Source: Acidimicrobiales bacterium (GTDB lineage: Bacteria; Actinomycetota; Acidimicrobiia; Acidimicrobiales; RAAP-2). Taken from it: a DNA stretch of 32,114 nucleotides. Numbering within the stretch: the stretch's first letter is position 1; each line of letters starts with the position of its first letter. Where the stretch lies: assembly GCA_025351385.1 (NCBI GenBank), contig JANXWA010000016.1, positions 1 to 32,114 on the forward strand. Direction: 5' to 3'. Below the pieces are notes generated by a model, which was not told the origin of the DNA, made no database searches, and saw only the letters and a list, made by a program, of their open reading frames with translations. This document shows positions 1 to 8,515 of the stretch, piece after piece. Made by a program: the position numbers and the translations under genes.

Positions 1-609
1 GTCGCCGACCCGCTCATCGAGAAGATCGCCGAGCGGATCGACCGACTGAAGGTCGGTCCGGGGGACGACCCGTCGAGCGACTTCGGCCCGGTCATCACCA
101 AAGAGCACCGCGACCGCATCGTCGACTACGTGTCGACGGCCCCCGGCGACGGGATCACCGTCGTGCGAGACGGGACGAACCTCGCGAGCGGCCCGGGCTT
201 CTTCGTGGGGCCCTGCCTGCTCGACGGGGTGCGCCCCGGGATGCGGGCCTACGACGACGAGATCTTCGGCCCGGTGCTCGGCGTGGCACGGGTGGCCAAC
301 TACGACGACGCGGTCGCGATGATCAACGCCAACCCGTACGGCAACGGAGTGGCGCTCTTCACGCGCGACGGCAACGCCGCCCGGCTGTTCTCGCGCGACG
401 TCACCGTCGGGATGATCGGGATCAACGTGCCGATCCCGGTACCCATTGCCTCGTACTCGTTCGGCGGCTGGAAGAGCTCACTCTTCGGCCATTCGCACAT
501 CTACGGGCCCGAGGGATTCGCCTTCTACACCCGCGCCAAGGTCGTGACGACCCGCTGGCCCCAGCCGTCGGAGTCCCAGATCGACCTCGGCTTCCCCACG
601 ACCCGGTAG
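1..609 (+). CDS. mmsA: Methylmalonate-semialdehyde dehydrogenase (CoA-acylating), C-terminal part
   Basis: The reading frame is open from base 1 and ends at TAG 607-609, giving the last 202 residues of an aldehyde dehydrogenase. Family signatures are visible: DDEIFGPVLGV near residue 87, and a C-terminal stretch near residues 138-165 containing GINVPIPVPIASYSFGGW and then KSSLFG, typical of CoA-acylating methylmalonate-semialdehyde dehydrogenases rather than ordinary NAD-aldehyde dehydrogenases. These enzymes convert methylmalonate or malonate semialdehyde to propionyl-CoA or acetyl-CoA in valine, thymine and beta-alanine breakdown. The catalytic cysteine and most of the NAD fold lie upstream of the window. 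The next gene starts 3 bases after the stop, so the two are probably cotranscribed. Confidence 0.9.
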   Translation, partial: VADPLIEKIAERIDRLKVGPGDDPSSDFGPVITKEHRDRIVDYVSTAPGDGITVVRDGTNLASGPGFFVGPCLLDGVRPGMRAYDDEIFGPVLGVARVANYDDAVAMINANPYGNGVALFTRDGNAARLFSRDVTVGMIGINVPIPVPIASYSFGGWKSSLFGHSHIYGPEGFAFYTRAKVVTTRWPQPSESQIDLGFPTTR

Positions 610-612
610 CGA

Positions 613-2049
613 GTGGTCGCGTCGCTCAGTCCGGTGCTGCACTGGCTCGGCAGCGGGTTGAAGGAGGCCCTCGCCATGGTCTGGATGACCTGGTGGCCTC
701 TCGTGCTCGGCTTCAGCCTATCGGGGCTCGTGCAGAGCGTGCTGCCCCGCGACGGCCTGCGTTCGAGGCTCGGCACCACGTCGGCCGGCTCGGTCGCCCA
801 GTCGTCGCTCCTCGGCGTCATCTCGTCATCGTGCAGCTACGCGGCGAGCGCCATGGCCCGAGCGCTCTTCGCGCGAGGTGCTTCGTGGACCAACGCCCTG
901 GTCTTCATGGTGGCCTCGACCAACCTGGTGATCGAGCTCGGCGTCGTGCTCTACCTGCTGCTCGGTTGGCAGTTCGTCGCCGGCCAACTGGTCGGCGGAG
1001 TGTTGATGATCGCGGGGCTGGCCGTCTTGACCCACGTTGCCTTCTCGCGCCGCGACGAAGAGGCGCTGCGCGTGCGGGTCCTCGAGGACTCCCCGCCGCC
1101 TACGCGCACCGCGACCGAGGGGTGGCGTTCGCGCCTGTCCGATCGCGAGAGCTACCGCCTCGCCGCGCGCTACACGCGGGGCGATCTCACCATGTTGCGC
1201 AAGGAGCTGCTCGCGGGGTTCGTCATCGCAGGATTCCTCTCGGTCCACGTGCCCGCGTCGTGGTGGTCGAACGTCTTCGCGACCGGCCACGGGGGATGGA
1301 CGGTCGTCGAGAACGCGGCCCTCGCGCCGCTGCTCGCGGTCGTCTCGTTCGTCTGCTCGGTCGGCAACATCCCCCTGGCGGCGGCGTTGTGGTCCAACGG
1401 CGTGGCCTTCGGCGGGGTGATCAGCTTCATCTTCGCCGACCTCGTGACCCTGCCACTTCTGCTCATCTACCGTCGCTTCTACGGCACCCGCGCGACGCTG
1501 CGACTCTTCGCACTGCTCTGGTTCGTCATGAGCGTCGGCGGTCTCGTCGTCGACCGCGTGTTCCACCTCGTCCACCTCGTGCCGTCTTCGCACCGCACGG
1601 CCGTCATGAGCGGCCGATTCGACCTGGGTTGGACCCTGGGACTCAACATCGCCGCGACCGTCGTGCTGGTCGCGCTCTGGCTCGCGGCGCGCCCGCGACA
1701 CGACGACGGACGGGCCGCCACCGACCCCATCTGCGGCATGACCGTCGACACGGCGGCGCCCGCCGCGACCCGACACCGTGACGGGGTGGACTACTACTTC
1801 TGCTCGTTGCGCTGCGCCGAACGGTTCGACCGCACCGGACCTGATGTGATGGTCGAGGAGGTCGGTGGTGACGCTATCGACCCGGTTTGCGCGATGACGG
1901 TCTCGTCGACGAGTGCGTTGAGCGCCCTCGGCGTGGACGGAATCACCTACTATTTCTGCAGCGAAGGTTGTCGCACCTCGTTCCTCGACGGTGCCGCTCT
2001 GCCCACATCACAGAACATCGAGCTAGGACGTAAGCCAATCCATGAGTAA
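613..2049 (+). CDS. COG0701/ArsP-type permease fused to two C-terminal YHS domains
   Basis: 478 residues from a GTG 3 bases after the previous stop; an ATG at 676 is a possible later start. The first ~350 residues are a polytopic membrane protein with about eight hydrophobic segments. They contain the paired motifs of the COG0701 (DUF318) permeases: SSSCSYAASAMARALFARGA near residue 75 and a second copy-like SFVCSVGNIPLAAALWSNG near residue 250. After a charged linker come two YHS domains, about residues 371-412 (DPICGMTV, YYFCSLRC) and 423-463 (DPVCAMTV, YYFCSEGC). YHS domains bind soft metals through the Cys residues and are common in Cu/Hg/As handling proteins. I infer metal or metalloid export at the inner membrane; the substrate cannot be read from sequence. 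The stop overlaps the Nudix gene start by 8 bases. Confidence 0.8.
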   Translation: MVASLSPVLHWLGSGLKEALAMVWMTWWPLVLGFSLSGLVQSVLPRDGLRSRLGTTSAGSVAQSSLLGVISSSCSYAASAMARALFARGASWTNALVFMVASTNLVIELGVVLYLLLGWQFVAGQLVGGVLMIAGLAVLTHVAFSRRDEEALRVRVLEDSPPPTRTATEGWRSRLSDRESYRLAARYTRGDLTMLRKELLAGFVIAGFLSVHVPASWWSNVFATGHGGWTVVENAALAPLLAVVSFVCSVGNIPLAAALWSNGVAFGGVISFIFADLVTLPLLLIYRRFYGTRATLRLFALLWFVMSVGGLVVDRVFHLVHLVPSSHRTAVMSGRFDLGWTLGLNIAATVVLVALWLAARPRHDDGRAATDPICGMTVDTAAPAATRHRDGVDYYFCSLRCAERFDRTGPDVMVEEVGGDAIDPVCAMTVSSTSALSALGVDGITYYFCSEGCRTSFLDGAALPTSQNIELGRKPIHE

Positions 2050-2461
2050 ACAGCACACCAGCGTCCGTTCCTACGGCGTCCTCATCGACCAGGACCGCGT
2101 CGCGCTCGTACGCTCGTCCAACCCGCGCCACACTCCGCCCCTCTGGTGGCTGCCCGGTGGTGGCATCGACTTCGGCGAGGCGCCCGAGGACACGCTCGTG
2201 CGCGAGATCCGAGAGGAGACCGGCCTCGAGGTAGACCATCCCCGCCTGCTCGGCGTCACGAGCGACGTGCGCCGGCGCGACAACGGTGACCGCATCCACA
2301 CCGTGCGCATCCTCTTCACGGTCGAGCTCGCCGGCGGCGAAATTCGCCACGAGGTGCACGGCACCACCGACCACGCCAGCTGGTTCCCCCTCGCGGACCT
2401 CGTCGAGATGAACGTCGCGGACTACGCCCGCTCGGCCATTGAGTCAGCTCAGTCGAAGTAG
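2042..2461 (+). CDS. Nudix hydrolase
   Basis: 139 residues with a complete Nudix box at residues 40-62 (G-x5-E-x7-REIREETGL), the Mg2+-binding catalytic helix that hydrolyses nucleoside diphosphate-linked substrates. It is preceded by PLWWLPGGG, typical of small housecleaning or ADP-ribose-type members; the substrate cannot be assigned. The ATG lies inside the last codons of the permease gene (8-base overlap), so translation is probably coupled. The 3' end overlaps the convergent acyl-CoA synthetase gene by 13 bases, leaving no room for an intergenic terminator. Confidence 0.88.
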   Translation: MSKQHTSVRSYGVLIDQDRVALVRSSNPRHTPPLWWLPGGGIDFGEAPEDTLVREIREETGLEVDHPRLLGVTSDVRRRDNGDRIHTVRILFTVELAGGEIRHEVHGTTDHASWFPLADLVEMNVADYARSAIESAQSK

Positions 2462-4125
2462 ATCCGGGGCATCTCGCGCTTGAGGAACTTGCCGGCCGCG
2501 TTTCGCGGAAGCGACTCACGAGTGAAGGCCACGCGCGTCGGGATCTTGAAGTTCGCGAGGCGCGCGGTCAGATGCGCGTGCAGTCCGTCGAAGTCGAGGT
2601 CCTCGCCATCGCGCAGCATGACCACGGCCGCGACCTCTTCGCCGAGACGCTCGTCGGGCAGCCCGATCACCGCCGCCTCGTAGACCGCCCCATGCTCGTA
2701 GATCGCTGACTCGACCTCGGCGCAGTAGACGTTCTCGCCGGCGCGAAGGATCATGTCCTTCAGCCGGTCCTCGACGTAGAGGAATCCCTCATCGTCGACG
2801 TGGCCGAGGTCGCCGGTGCGCAGCCAGCCGCCCACGAGGGTCTCGCTGGTCGCGTCGGGCTTCTCCCAGTAGCCCCGGATCAACGTCGGCGACTTCATCC
2901 AGATCTCACCGCTCTCGTTGCGCGCCAACGCCCGCAGCTCCTCGTCACGGATCTCGATGTCCATGACGATGGTCGGCACGCGGCCGGTCGAGAGCGGATG
3001 ACTGAGGTAGTCCTCGCCGTAATTGCCCGGGCCGTAGGCGTTGGTCTCGGTCATTCCGTAGCCGAGCGTGGGGTGGCCCTGCTTGAACGAGCCCTCCACC
3101 CGCGCGACGAGAGTCGGTGGGGCCGGCGCCCCACCGCCGCCGACGGCGCTGAGCGACGACGTGTCGTGTTGGGCGAAGTGGGGGTTCTCCAGGAGGTCCC
3201 AGGCCTGGGTGGGCACGCCCACGAAGTTCGTGACCTGGTGTCGCTCAATGAGCTCGAGGGCGCGCTCGGGCTCCCAGCGGTACATCATGACGAGCTTCAG
3301 GTGCAGCGTGAAGCACGACATCATGACCGGGATGCAACCAGTGACGTGGAAGAGCGGGACGATCAGGATGAAGCATGCCGGAAGGCTCTCGGTCTCGTCG
3401 ACGGGGCCTCGGCGCACCGCCTGGACCGCGCCACTCGCCGAGAACGACATGATCGTCTGGCAGATCGACCCGTGCGTCGCGACCGCTCCCTTGGGGAACC
3501 CGGTCGTGCCTGAGGTGTAGAGGATCGTGGCGTCGGAGTCGGGGCCGATCTCCACCTCGGGCATCGAGACGCCCCGCACCAGCACGTCGTGCCAGTGCTC
3601 GACGCCGTGCTCGAGCGGCTCGAGTTCGTCGAGTCGCACGCCCAGCATCGCGACCCCCGCGCGCCGGCACGGACCGGCGGCCCGCTCGACTCGCTCAGAG
3701 TCCGCGATCAGGACCGACAGGCCCGAGTCGCCAATGGCGTACTCCAGCTCCTCCTCGGTCCACCACGCGTTGAGCGACACCGAGATCGCCCCGACCGAGA
3801 GGATGGCGGCGAACGAGATGATCCATTCGGGGTAGTTGCGCATCGCGATGCCGACCCGGTCGCCGACCTTCACGCCGAAGTGGTGGACCAGAGCGTATCC
3901 GAGGGCGTCGACCTCCTCCATCGTCCGCGCGAAGGTCCACTCCTCGTCCTCATACACGAGGAAGGTCTCGTCGATGCCGCGCGCGGTGTCGAAGATGTCG
4001 CGCAGGTTCGAGGGCGAGTTCTTGAACTCCCGGTTGGTGATCCCGCTGCGTTCGACCTCCACCACCTCGAAGAACTGGCCGGGCGCGCCGACCGCCGCGA
4101 TGGCCTCTGGGACACTCAACGCCAC
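2449..4125 (-). CDS. AMP-dependent acyl-CoA synthetase (fadD type)
   Basis: 558 residues. The start chosen is the GTG at 4125 (protein begins VALSVPEAIAAV), because GAGGAGGGG lies 5-6 bases upstream. The frame stays open further upstream, but that part is arginine-rich and unlike the family. ANL-superfamily motifs are present: the adenylate-binding P-loop YTSGTTGFPKG near residue 205, GYGMTETN, the YWEKPDAT and GWLRTGDLGHVDDEGFLY hinge region, and a C-terminal NAAGKFLKR carrying the catalytic lysine. It activates a carboxylic acid to acyl-AMP and then acyl-CoA, probably a fatty or branched acid. Length is normal. It converges with the Nudix gene and diverges from the YggU-family gene. Confidence 0.9.
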   Translation of the reverse strand: MALSVPEAIAAVGAPGQFFEVVEVERSGITNREFKNSPSNLRDIFDTARGIDETFLVYEDEEWTFARTMEEVDALGYALVHHFGVKVGDRVGIAMRNYPEWIISFAAILSVGAISVSLNAWWTEEELEYAIGDSGLSVLIADSERVERAAGPCRRAGVAMLGVRLDELEPLEHGVEHWHDVLVRGVSMPEVEIGPDSDATILYTSGTTGFPKGAVATHGSICQTIMSFSASGAVQAVRRGPVDETESLPACFILIVPLFHVTGCIPVMMSCFTLHLKLVMMYRWEPERALELIERHQVTNFVGVPTQAWDLLENPHFAQHDTSSLSAVGGGGAPAPPTLVARVEGSFKQGHPTLGYGMTETNAYGPGNYGEDYLSHPLSTGRVPTIVMDIEIRDEELRALARNESGEIWMKSPTLIRGYWEKPDATSETLVGGWLRTGDLGHVDDEGFLYVEDRLKDMILRAGENVYCAEVESAIYEHGAVYEAAVIGLPDERLGEEVAAVVMLRDGEDLDFDGLHAHLTARLANFKIPTRVAFTRESLPRNAAGKFLKREMPRIYFD

Positions 4126-4235
4126 AAACCCCTCCTCATCGTCCCCAAATCCTACGCAACGATCCACTGGTCCTTGAATCATTGCTAGACCGGGGCGGTG
4201 ACCCCCGACACTCCAGCATCGTGCGACGTGGGCTG

Positions 4236-4523
4236 ATGCGCCTCGCCGTGCACGTGCACCCCGGATCGAAGGTCCCGTCAGTGGGCGGCTCGTACGGCGG
4301 CGCGCTGAACGTCCACGTGCGCGCTCGGGCCGTCGACGGCGCCGCGACCAATGAAGTGGTGAAGGTCGTCGCGGCCGCCTTCGACGTGCGTACGAGCCAG
4401 GTCGCCCTCGTGCGCGGCGCCACCTCGCGTGACAAGACGCTGTCCATCGACGGAGACGACGCTGCGCTGGCGGCGCGGCTCGAGCAGCTCTTGGAAGCTG
4501 GGGAGGCGCACCGTCGGGGTTAG
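4236..4523 (+). CDS. DUF167 / YggU family protein
   Basis: 95 residues from the ATG at 4236; a GTG at 4221 in the same frame would add five residues. The sequence has the YggU/DUF167 pattern: LAVHVHPGSKVPSVGG at the N-terminus, then ALNVHVRARAVDGAATNEVV and a VALVRGATSRDKTLSIDG segment. This small alpha/beta family is widespread and has no established biochemical role. It diverges from the acyl-CoA synthetase gene across about 110 bases and is followed 36 bases later by a small membrane protein gene. Confidence 0.82.
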   Translation: MRLAVHVHPGSKVPSVGGSYGGALNVHVRARAVDGAATNEVVKVVAAAFDVRTSQVALVRGATSRDKTLSIDGDDAALAARLEQLLEAGEAHRRG

Positions 4524-4559
4524 ATTCGACGTAACAGTCGTTCTTCGAAAGGACACCCC

Positions 4560-4859
4560 ATGCTCGGCGCTGGCTACCCACTTCTCGACGTCTTCGTCTC
4601 GACGCTCTACTTCGTCCTACTCATCTTCTGGGTCGTCCTGGTCTTTCACATCTTCCAGGACGTCTTTCGCAGTCACGACCTGAGCGGCGCGGGCAAGGCC
4701 CTCTGGGTGCTCTTCATCCTGGTCCTGCCGCTGGTCGGATGCCTCATCTACCTCTTGGTGCGCGGCGGCTCCATGCACGAGCGCCAGTTGCGGGCGCTGG
4801 CGACTCAGCAAAAGGCGTTCGAGGACTACATCCGAAAGGTCGCCGGCACCAAGGAGTAG
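4560..4859 (+). CDS. Small membrane protein with PLDc_N (phospholipase D N-terminal) domain
   Basis: 99 residues, with AAAGGA 7 bases upstream of the ATG. Two transmembrane helices (about residues 8-33 and 47-68) flank a short charged loop. The arrangement, with FQDVFRSHDLSGAGKALW between the helices and LPLVGCLIYLLVRG in the second, matches the PLDc_N domain found alone in many actinobacterial membrane proteins and at the N-terminus of cardiolipin synthases. A 30-residue charged helix (MHERQLRALATQQKAFEDY) follows, probably cytoplasmic. No phospholipase catalytic HKD motif is present, so it is not itself a phospholipase. Function unknown. Confidence 0.8.
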   Translation: MLGAGYPLLDVFVSTLYFVLLIFWVVLVFHIFQDVFRSHDLSGAGKALWVLFILVLPLVGCLIYLLVRGGSMHERQLRALATQQKAFEDYIRKVAGTKE

Positions 4860-4869
4860 TGCGAGCGCG

Positions 4870-5799
4870 CTACGAGATGGCCGGCGTCGCGCCGGCCGCC
4901 TTCTGGGCCATGCGCTCGACGGTCTCGGTCATCTTGGCGAGGAACAGCGCGAGATCCTGGCGGGCCTTCTCGGCCTCGGCCGTGAGTCCGGCGAGGTGGT
5001 TGACGTCCCAGAGGCTCAGGACCGGATCGAGCACGTCCTTCAGGAACTGGCCGAGCCCGTAGATCCCCTCACGGGCGATCCGCACGGCGTGGCGCGTAAA
5101 GCTGGGGATGCCGGTGCCCGGCATCGCGAAGCTGGTGACCTGGCGGGCGGCGGCGATCATCATGGTCGAAGGGTCGATGGCGAAAGCCGCCAGGGCGAGG
5201 TCGCGGTAGAAGAGGTAGTGCTTCGTCTCGTCGCCCGCGATGAGGGCGAGCACGTTGCGACCCATCTTGTCGTCCTTGGGCAGCTTCGCGCCGGTGTTGC
5301 GGTGAGCGATCTGCGTGGCCCTCTCCTGGAACGAGACGTACGTGATGAGGTCGGCCATCGACGTCGGTTGGGGGACCTCGCCCTTGTGCATCTGCACCCG
5401 GCGCCCCTCCTCCAGGTACGTCGGGTCGATGCAGCGACTGATATGCACCCAGTCGCGCATCACCATCGAGTGGCGGTTCTCCTCCATTGTCCACTGGTGG
5501 TTCCAGTCGAGGATCGGGTGGCCCTGGGGGGCCTGCGCCAGCAACGTGTTGGTGTAGTAGGGCAGGTTGTCCTCGGTCAGCAGGTTGACGTAGATGGAGC
5601 TGCGCACGCCGTCGGAGAGGGGGTAGTCCTCAGGAGACCACGGACGGTCGGCGAAGTTCTCGCCCTCGCCCCAATTGATCTGCTCGTGGGGGAACCACAG
5701 CCGTGGGGCCTCGAGATGCCGGTTGTAGAGGCGTTCGACGTCGGGGGCGATTTCGCTCAGGAGATCAGTACCGCTCTTGGGTGATCGGCTCACGGACAT
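4870..5799 (-). CDS. Acyl-[acyl-carrier-protein] desaturase (di-iron, ferritin-like)
   Basis: 309 residues from the ATG at 5799; AAAGGCAG sits a few bases upstream and the frame further upstream does not look like the family. It has the ligand set of soluble stearoyl-ACP desaturases: E76 (LLTEDNLP), E107 with H110 (MEENRH), E159 (FQERA) and E191 with H194 (GDETKH). This is the E, ExxH, E, ExxH di-iron site of the plant and mycobacterial DesA enzymes, which insert a cis double bond into ACP-bound fatty acids using O2. No partner ferredoxin gene is adjacent. An inverted repeat at 5874-5893 lies about 75-95 bases upstream and may be an operator. Confidence 0.88.
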   Translation of the reverse strand: MSVSRSPKSGTDLLSEIAPDVERLYNRHLEAPRLWFPHEQINWGEGENFADRPWSPEDYPLSDGVRSSIYVNLLTEDNLPYYTNTLLAQAPQGHPILDWNHQWTMEENRHSMVMRDWVHISRCIDPTYLEEGRRVQMHKGEVPQPTSMADLITYVSFQERATQIAHRNTGAKLPKDDKMGRNVLALIAGDETKHYLFYRDLALAAFAIDPSTMMIAAARQVTSFAMPGTGIPSFTRHAVRIAREGIYGLGQFLKDVLDPVLSLWDVNHLAGLTAEAEKARQDLALFLAKMTETVERMAQKAAGATPAIS

Positions 5800-5873
5800 G
5801 CACTGCCTTTCGCTCGCCAGCGGCGAGCCACGACAACAAGCGTAACGCTGGGGACAGGCCGCCGACCCCACTA

Positions 5874-5893
5874 CTTGTGATTCGCCGCACAAG
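5874..5893. promoter_or_regulatory. Inverted repeat upstream of the desaturase gene (possible operator)
   Basis: CTTGTG, 8-base spacer, CACAAG: perfect 6-base arms with a repressor-like layout. It lies in the 253-base region between the divergently oriented desaturase (start 5799) and ABC transporter (start 6053) genes, which otherwise shows no gene. No regulator family can be named, and a 6-base repeat can occur by chance. Confidence 0.3.
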
Positions 5894-6052
5894 CACGAAC
5901 GGCGTCGCACGGGCAGAGGTCGTGGGTCAGCGACACGACCCGAGACCCGCGCCCAGTTCCTCGATGTCGTGACACACGTCGCGCTCCTCGAACCTCGACG
6001 CGGGCGCCGTCGGCCCGTTCGACAGCGCCACGCGCTGTGCAATAGTCGATTC

Positions 6053-6994
6053 ATGGATTCGAGCGCTCTCCCCCAGCGGGAAGAACCCGTGGTCCACATC
6101 CAGGACTTCACGATGGCGTTCGGCGACCGGGTGGTCATCGACGGGCTCTCGTTCGACATCCATCGCGGCGAGACGTTCGGATTCCTCGGGAGCAACGGCT
6201 CGGGCAAGACCACGACGATCCGGGCCCTGTTGGGCATCTACCAGCCGACCTCGGGAACCCTCCACATCGACGGACGGGTCTTTCGACCAGAGGACGGCAA
6301 GCGCCTGGGCTACCTACCCGAGGAGCGAGGGCTCTACAAGAAGGAGTCCGTCATGGACGTGATGGTCTACTTCGGCCGACTGAAGGGTCTCTCGCTTGCC
6401 GCAGCTCGGGAGTGGTCGTCGTCGTACCTCGAACGCGTCGACCTGGGCGACCAGGGGTCGACTCGGCTCGACAAGCTCTCGAGCGGCCAGCAGCAGAAAG
6501 TGCAACTTGGCGTCACCATCATGAACAAGCCCGAGCTGTTGATCCTCGACGAGCCAACCAAGGGCTTCGACCCGGTCAACCGACGGCTCCTCATGGACAT
6601 CATCGAGGACCAGAAGAGGGCCGGGGCCACCGTGATGATGGTCACCCATCAGATGGACGAGGTCGAACGGCTCTGCGATCGGGTGATCCTCTTGAAGGAC
6701 GGCCGCTCTGAGGCCTACGGCACCGTCAACGAGATCCAGGACCACTACGGCGGGCGCACCATCCGAGTGCGCTACGCCGGCACAATCCCTGCCTCGACGC
6801 ACTTCGAGGTCTCCCTGCTCGAGCGTAACTACGCCGAGTTGAAGTTCACCGACGCCACCGACGAGGCCGCAATCCTGAGAGAGCTCGTCGACTCCGGGCT
6901 CCAGGTGCGCGAGTTCACGACCAGCAAGCTGTCCCTGGACGAGGTGTTCTTGAAGGTCTACGGCGAAGAGCACCGGTCGGAGCTGTCGCAATGA
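6053..6994 (+). CDS. ABC transporter ATP-binding protein (NatA-like)
   Basis: 313 residues from the ATG at 6053; the in-frame extension upstream is arginine-rich and unlike ABC proteins. Walker A GSNGSGKT is at residues 46-53. The signature LSSGQQQKVQLG and Walker B LLILDEPTKGFDPVN follow, then the switch histidine in MMVTHQMDEVE. The C-terminal ~80 residues (about 230-313) form the extra domain typical of NatA-type ATPases that work with an ABC-2 permease. The permease gene overlaps by 4 bases (ATGA), so the two subunits are coupled. Likely role: ATP-driven export of Na+ or another small solute or drug across the inner membrane; the substrate is not established. Confidence 0.92.
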   Translation: MDSSALPQREEPVVHIQDFTMAFGDRVVIDGLSFDIHRGETFGFLGSNGSGKTTTIRALLGIYQPTSGTLHIDGRVFRPEDGKRLGYLPEERGLYKKESVMDVMVYFGRLKGLSLAAAREWSSSYLERVDLGDQGSTRLDKLSSGQQQKVQLGVTIMNKPELLILDEPTKGFDPVNRRLLMDIIEDQKRAGATVMMVTHQMDEVERLCDRVILLKDGRSEAYGTVNEIQDHYGGRTIRVRYAGTIPASTHFEVSLLERNYAELKFTDATDEAAILRELVDSGLQVREFTTSKLSLDEVFLKVYGEEHRSELSQ

Positions 6995-8217
6995 GCCGCC
7001 ACAACCTTCGCACCGTCGTCGGCTTCGAGGTCCACCGCACCATCACGAAACGCCGGTTCTGGATCGCCACGCTGATCGTCCCGATCGTGCTGGCGATCGT
7101 CTTCGGCCTCGTGTACCTCTCGAGCAGCGCGACGAACAGCAGCCTCGCGGCCCAGAAGAAGGCCACGTTCACCTTCGAGGTCAACGACCCCTCGGGGCTC
7201 GTGAGCTACGGCGTCGTGCGCCACTTCGGCGGCGTGAAGGAGCCGAGCGTCGCTCGAGGCATCGAGCGGGTCCGCTCCGGGCTCATTGACGCCTTCTTCG
7301 CCTTCCCTAAGCATCCGTCCACACAGGCGGTGCACGTCTACGGCAAGGACGTGGGCATCTTCAACAACGGCAAGTACTCCACCGTCGCCACCGAGATCCT
7401 CCAGCTCAGCGCCGACGTGAAGATCGCCTCGCCCGTGCTGTCGGTCCTCGCGCGCGGCGGCGTCAAGGTCGACTCGACGACCTATAAGGACGGCGTCAAG
7501 TCATCGGGGCTGAACGGCCTGATCCCACCTCTCATCTACCTGTTCATCTTCTATATCGTCCTGATTCTGCTCGGCAACCAGATGCTCAATAGCACCCTCG
7601 AGGAGAAGGAGAACCGCGTCACCGAAATGATCCTGACGACGGTCGACCCGAGCACGTTGATCACGGGCAAGATCCTCTCGCTCTTCACCGCGGGCGTCGT
7701 CCAGATGGCCGTCTTCTTGAGTCCCATCCTGGTCGGCTACTTCTTCTTCCGGTCCTCGCTCAACTTGCCCAACCTCAACCTGTCGACCCTCGACTTCAAC
7801 CCCGAGCGAATGACCGTCGGGGCGCTCCTGCTCCTGGGCGGGTTCATCTTGTTCACCGCCACACTGGTGGCGATCGGCGCCGTGATGCCCACGGCGAAGG
7901 AGGCCGGCGGCTTCTTTGGCGTCATGATGGCGCTCATCTTCATCCCCTTCTACGCGTCGAGCCTCATCGTGAGCCATCCCAGCTCGCTCATTGTCCAGGT
8001 CTTCACCTTCTTTCCGTACACCGCGCCGGTCACCGGCATGCTGCGCAACGGCTTCGGGTCCTTGAGCCTCGCCGAGGCGTCGGCCCTGGTGCTCGAGCTC
8101 TTCGCCTTCGGATACGTCGTACTGCGCCTGGCGGTCCAGCTCTTTCGTTACGGCTCGATCGAGTACACCAAGAAGGTGTCGATCCGCACCGCCTTAGGTC
8201 TGAATCACTTGAACTGA
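6991..8217 (+). CDS. ABC-2 type transporter permease (NatB-like)
   Basis: 408 residues, starting within the stop of the ATPase gene (ATGA overlap). Topology matches NatB-type subunits: one N-terminal transmembrane helix near residues 22-46, an extracytoplasmic region of about 130 residues, then a cluster of membrane helices from about residue 175. The coupling segment LEEKENRVTEMILTTV is the family hallmark, comparable to the EEK..R..E.LL motif of other ABC-2 exporters. It forms the membrane channel for the upstream ATPase. No terminator hairpin with a T-run is visible after the stop. Confidence 0.9.
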   Translation: MSRHNLRTVVGFEVHRTITKRRFWIATLIVPIVLAIVFGLVYLSSSATNSSLAAQKKATFTFEVNDPSGLVSYGVVRHFGGVKEPSVARGIERVRSGLIDAFFAFPKHPSTQAVHVYGKDVGIFNNGKYSTVATEILQLSADVKIASPVLSVLARGGVKVDSTTYKDGVKSSGLNGLIPPLIYLFIFYIVLILLGNQMLNSTLEEKENRVTEMILTTVDPSTLITGKILSLFTAGVVQMAVFLSPILVGYFFFRSSLNLPNLNLSTLDFNPERMTVGALLLLGGFILFTATLVAIGAVMPTAKEAGGFFGVMMALIFIPFYASSLIVSHPSSLIVQVFTFFPYTAPVTGMLRNGFGSLSLAEASALVLELFAFGYVVLRLAVQLFRYGSIEYTKKVSIRTALGLNHLN

Positions 8218-8353
8218 GCCGACGCAGCGCCCTCGATTCGACGATCTGCAGGGTTGGCTCGACCAAACCGCTTCAGTTTCCGGCTGGAACTTCTCCACCG
8301 GTCGTTAACGTCACTACACAACGCCGGTGGCGTTAGAAAGCAAACGTGGAACC

Positions 8354-8509
8354 ATGATTATCTTTGGCGTCGTACTCATCATCATCGGCGCGCTAGCCAA
8401 GATTCCGATTCTCTACTCGATCGGCGTCGTCGTGCTCGTCGTAGGCCTGGTCCTATGGGTCCTCGGAGCCATGGGTCACGCGGTCAAGGGCCGACGGCAC
8501 TTCTTCTAG
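8354..8509 (+). CDS. DUF6131-type small membrane protein
   Basis: 51 residues, starting at the ATG at 8354 (MIIFGVVLIIIGAL). An in-frame start at 8327 would add nine residues that do not match the family. It consists of two hydrophobic helices separated by a short turn, ending in the basic tail VKGRRHFF. This is the pattern of the DUF6131 proteins of actinobacteria, whose function is unknown. The 136 bases upstream hold no gene; CCACCGG at 8295-8301 can pair with CCGGTGG at 8324-8330 as a leader hairpin. It converges with the minus-strand membrane protein gene ending at 8516. Confidence 0.75.
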   Translation: MIIFGVVLIIIGALAKIPILYSIGVVVLVVGLVLWVLGAMGHAVKGRRHFF

Positions 8510-8515
8510 TCGCGA

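Noticed and set aside
4126-4581. N-terminal extension of the first acyl-CoA synthetase up to 4581
   Set aside because: The extra 152 residues are arginine-rich, overlap the YggU gene in antisense, and a strong ribosome site fits the GTG at 4125.
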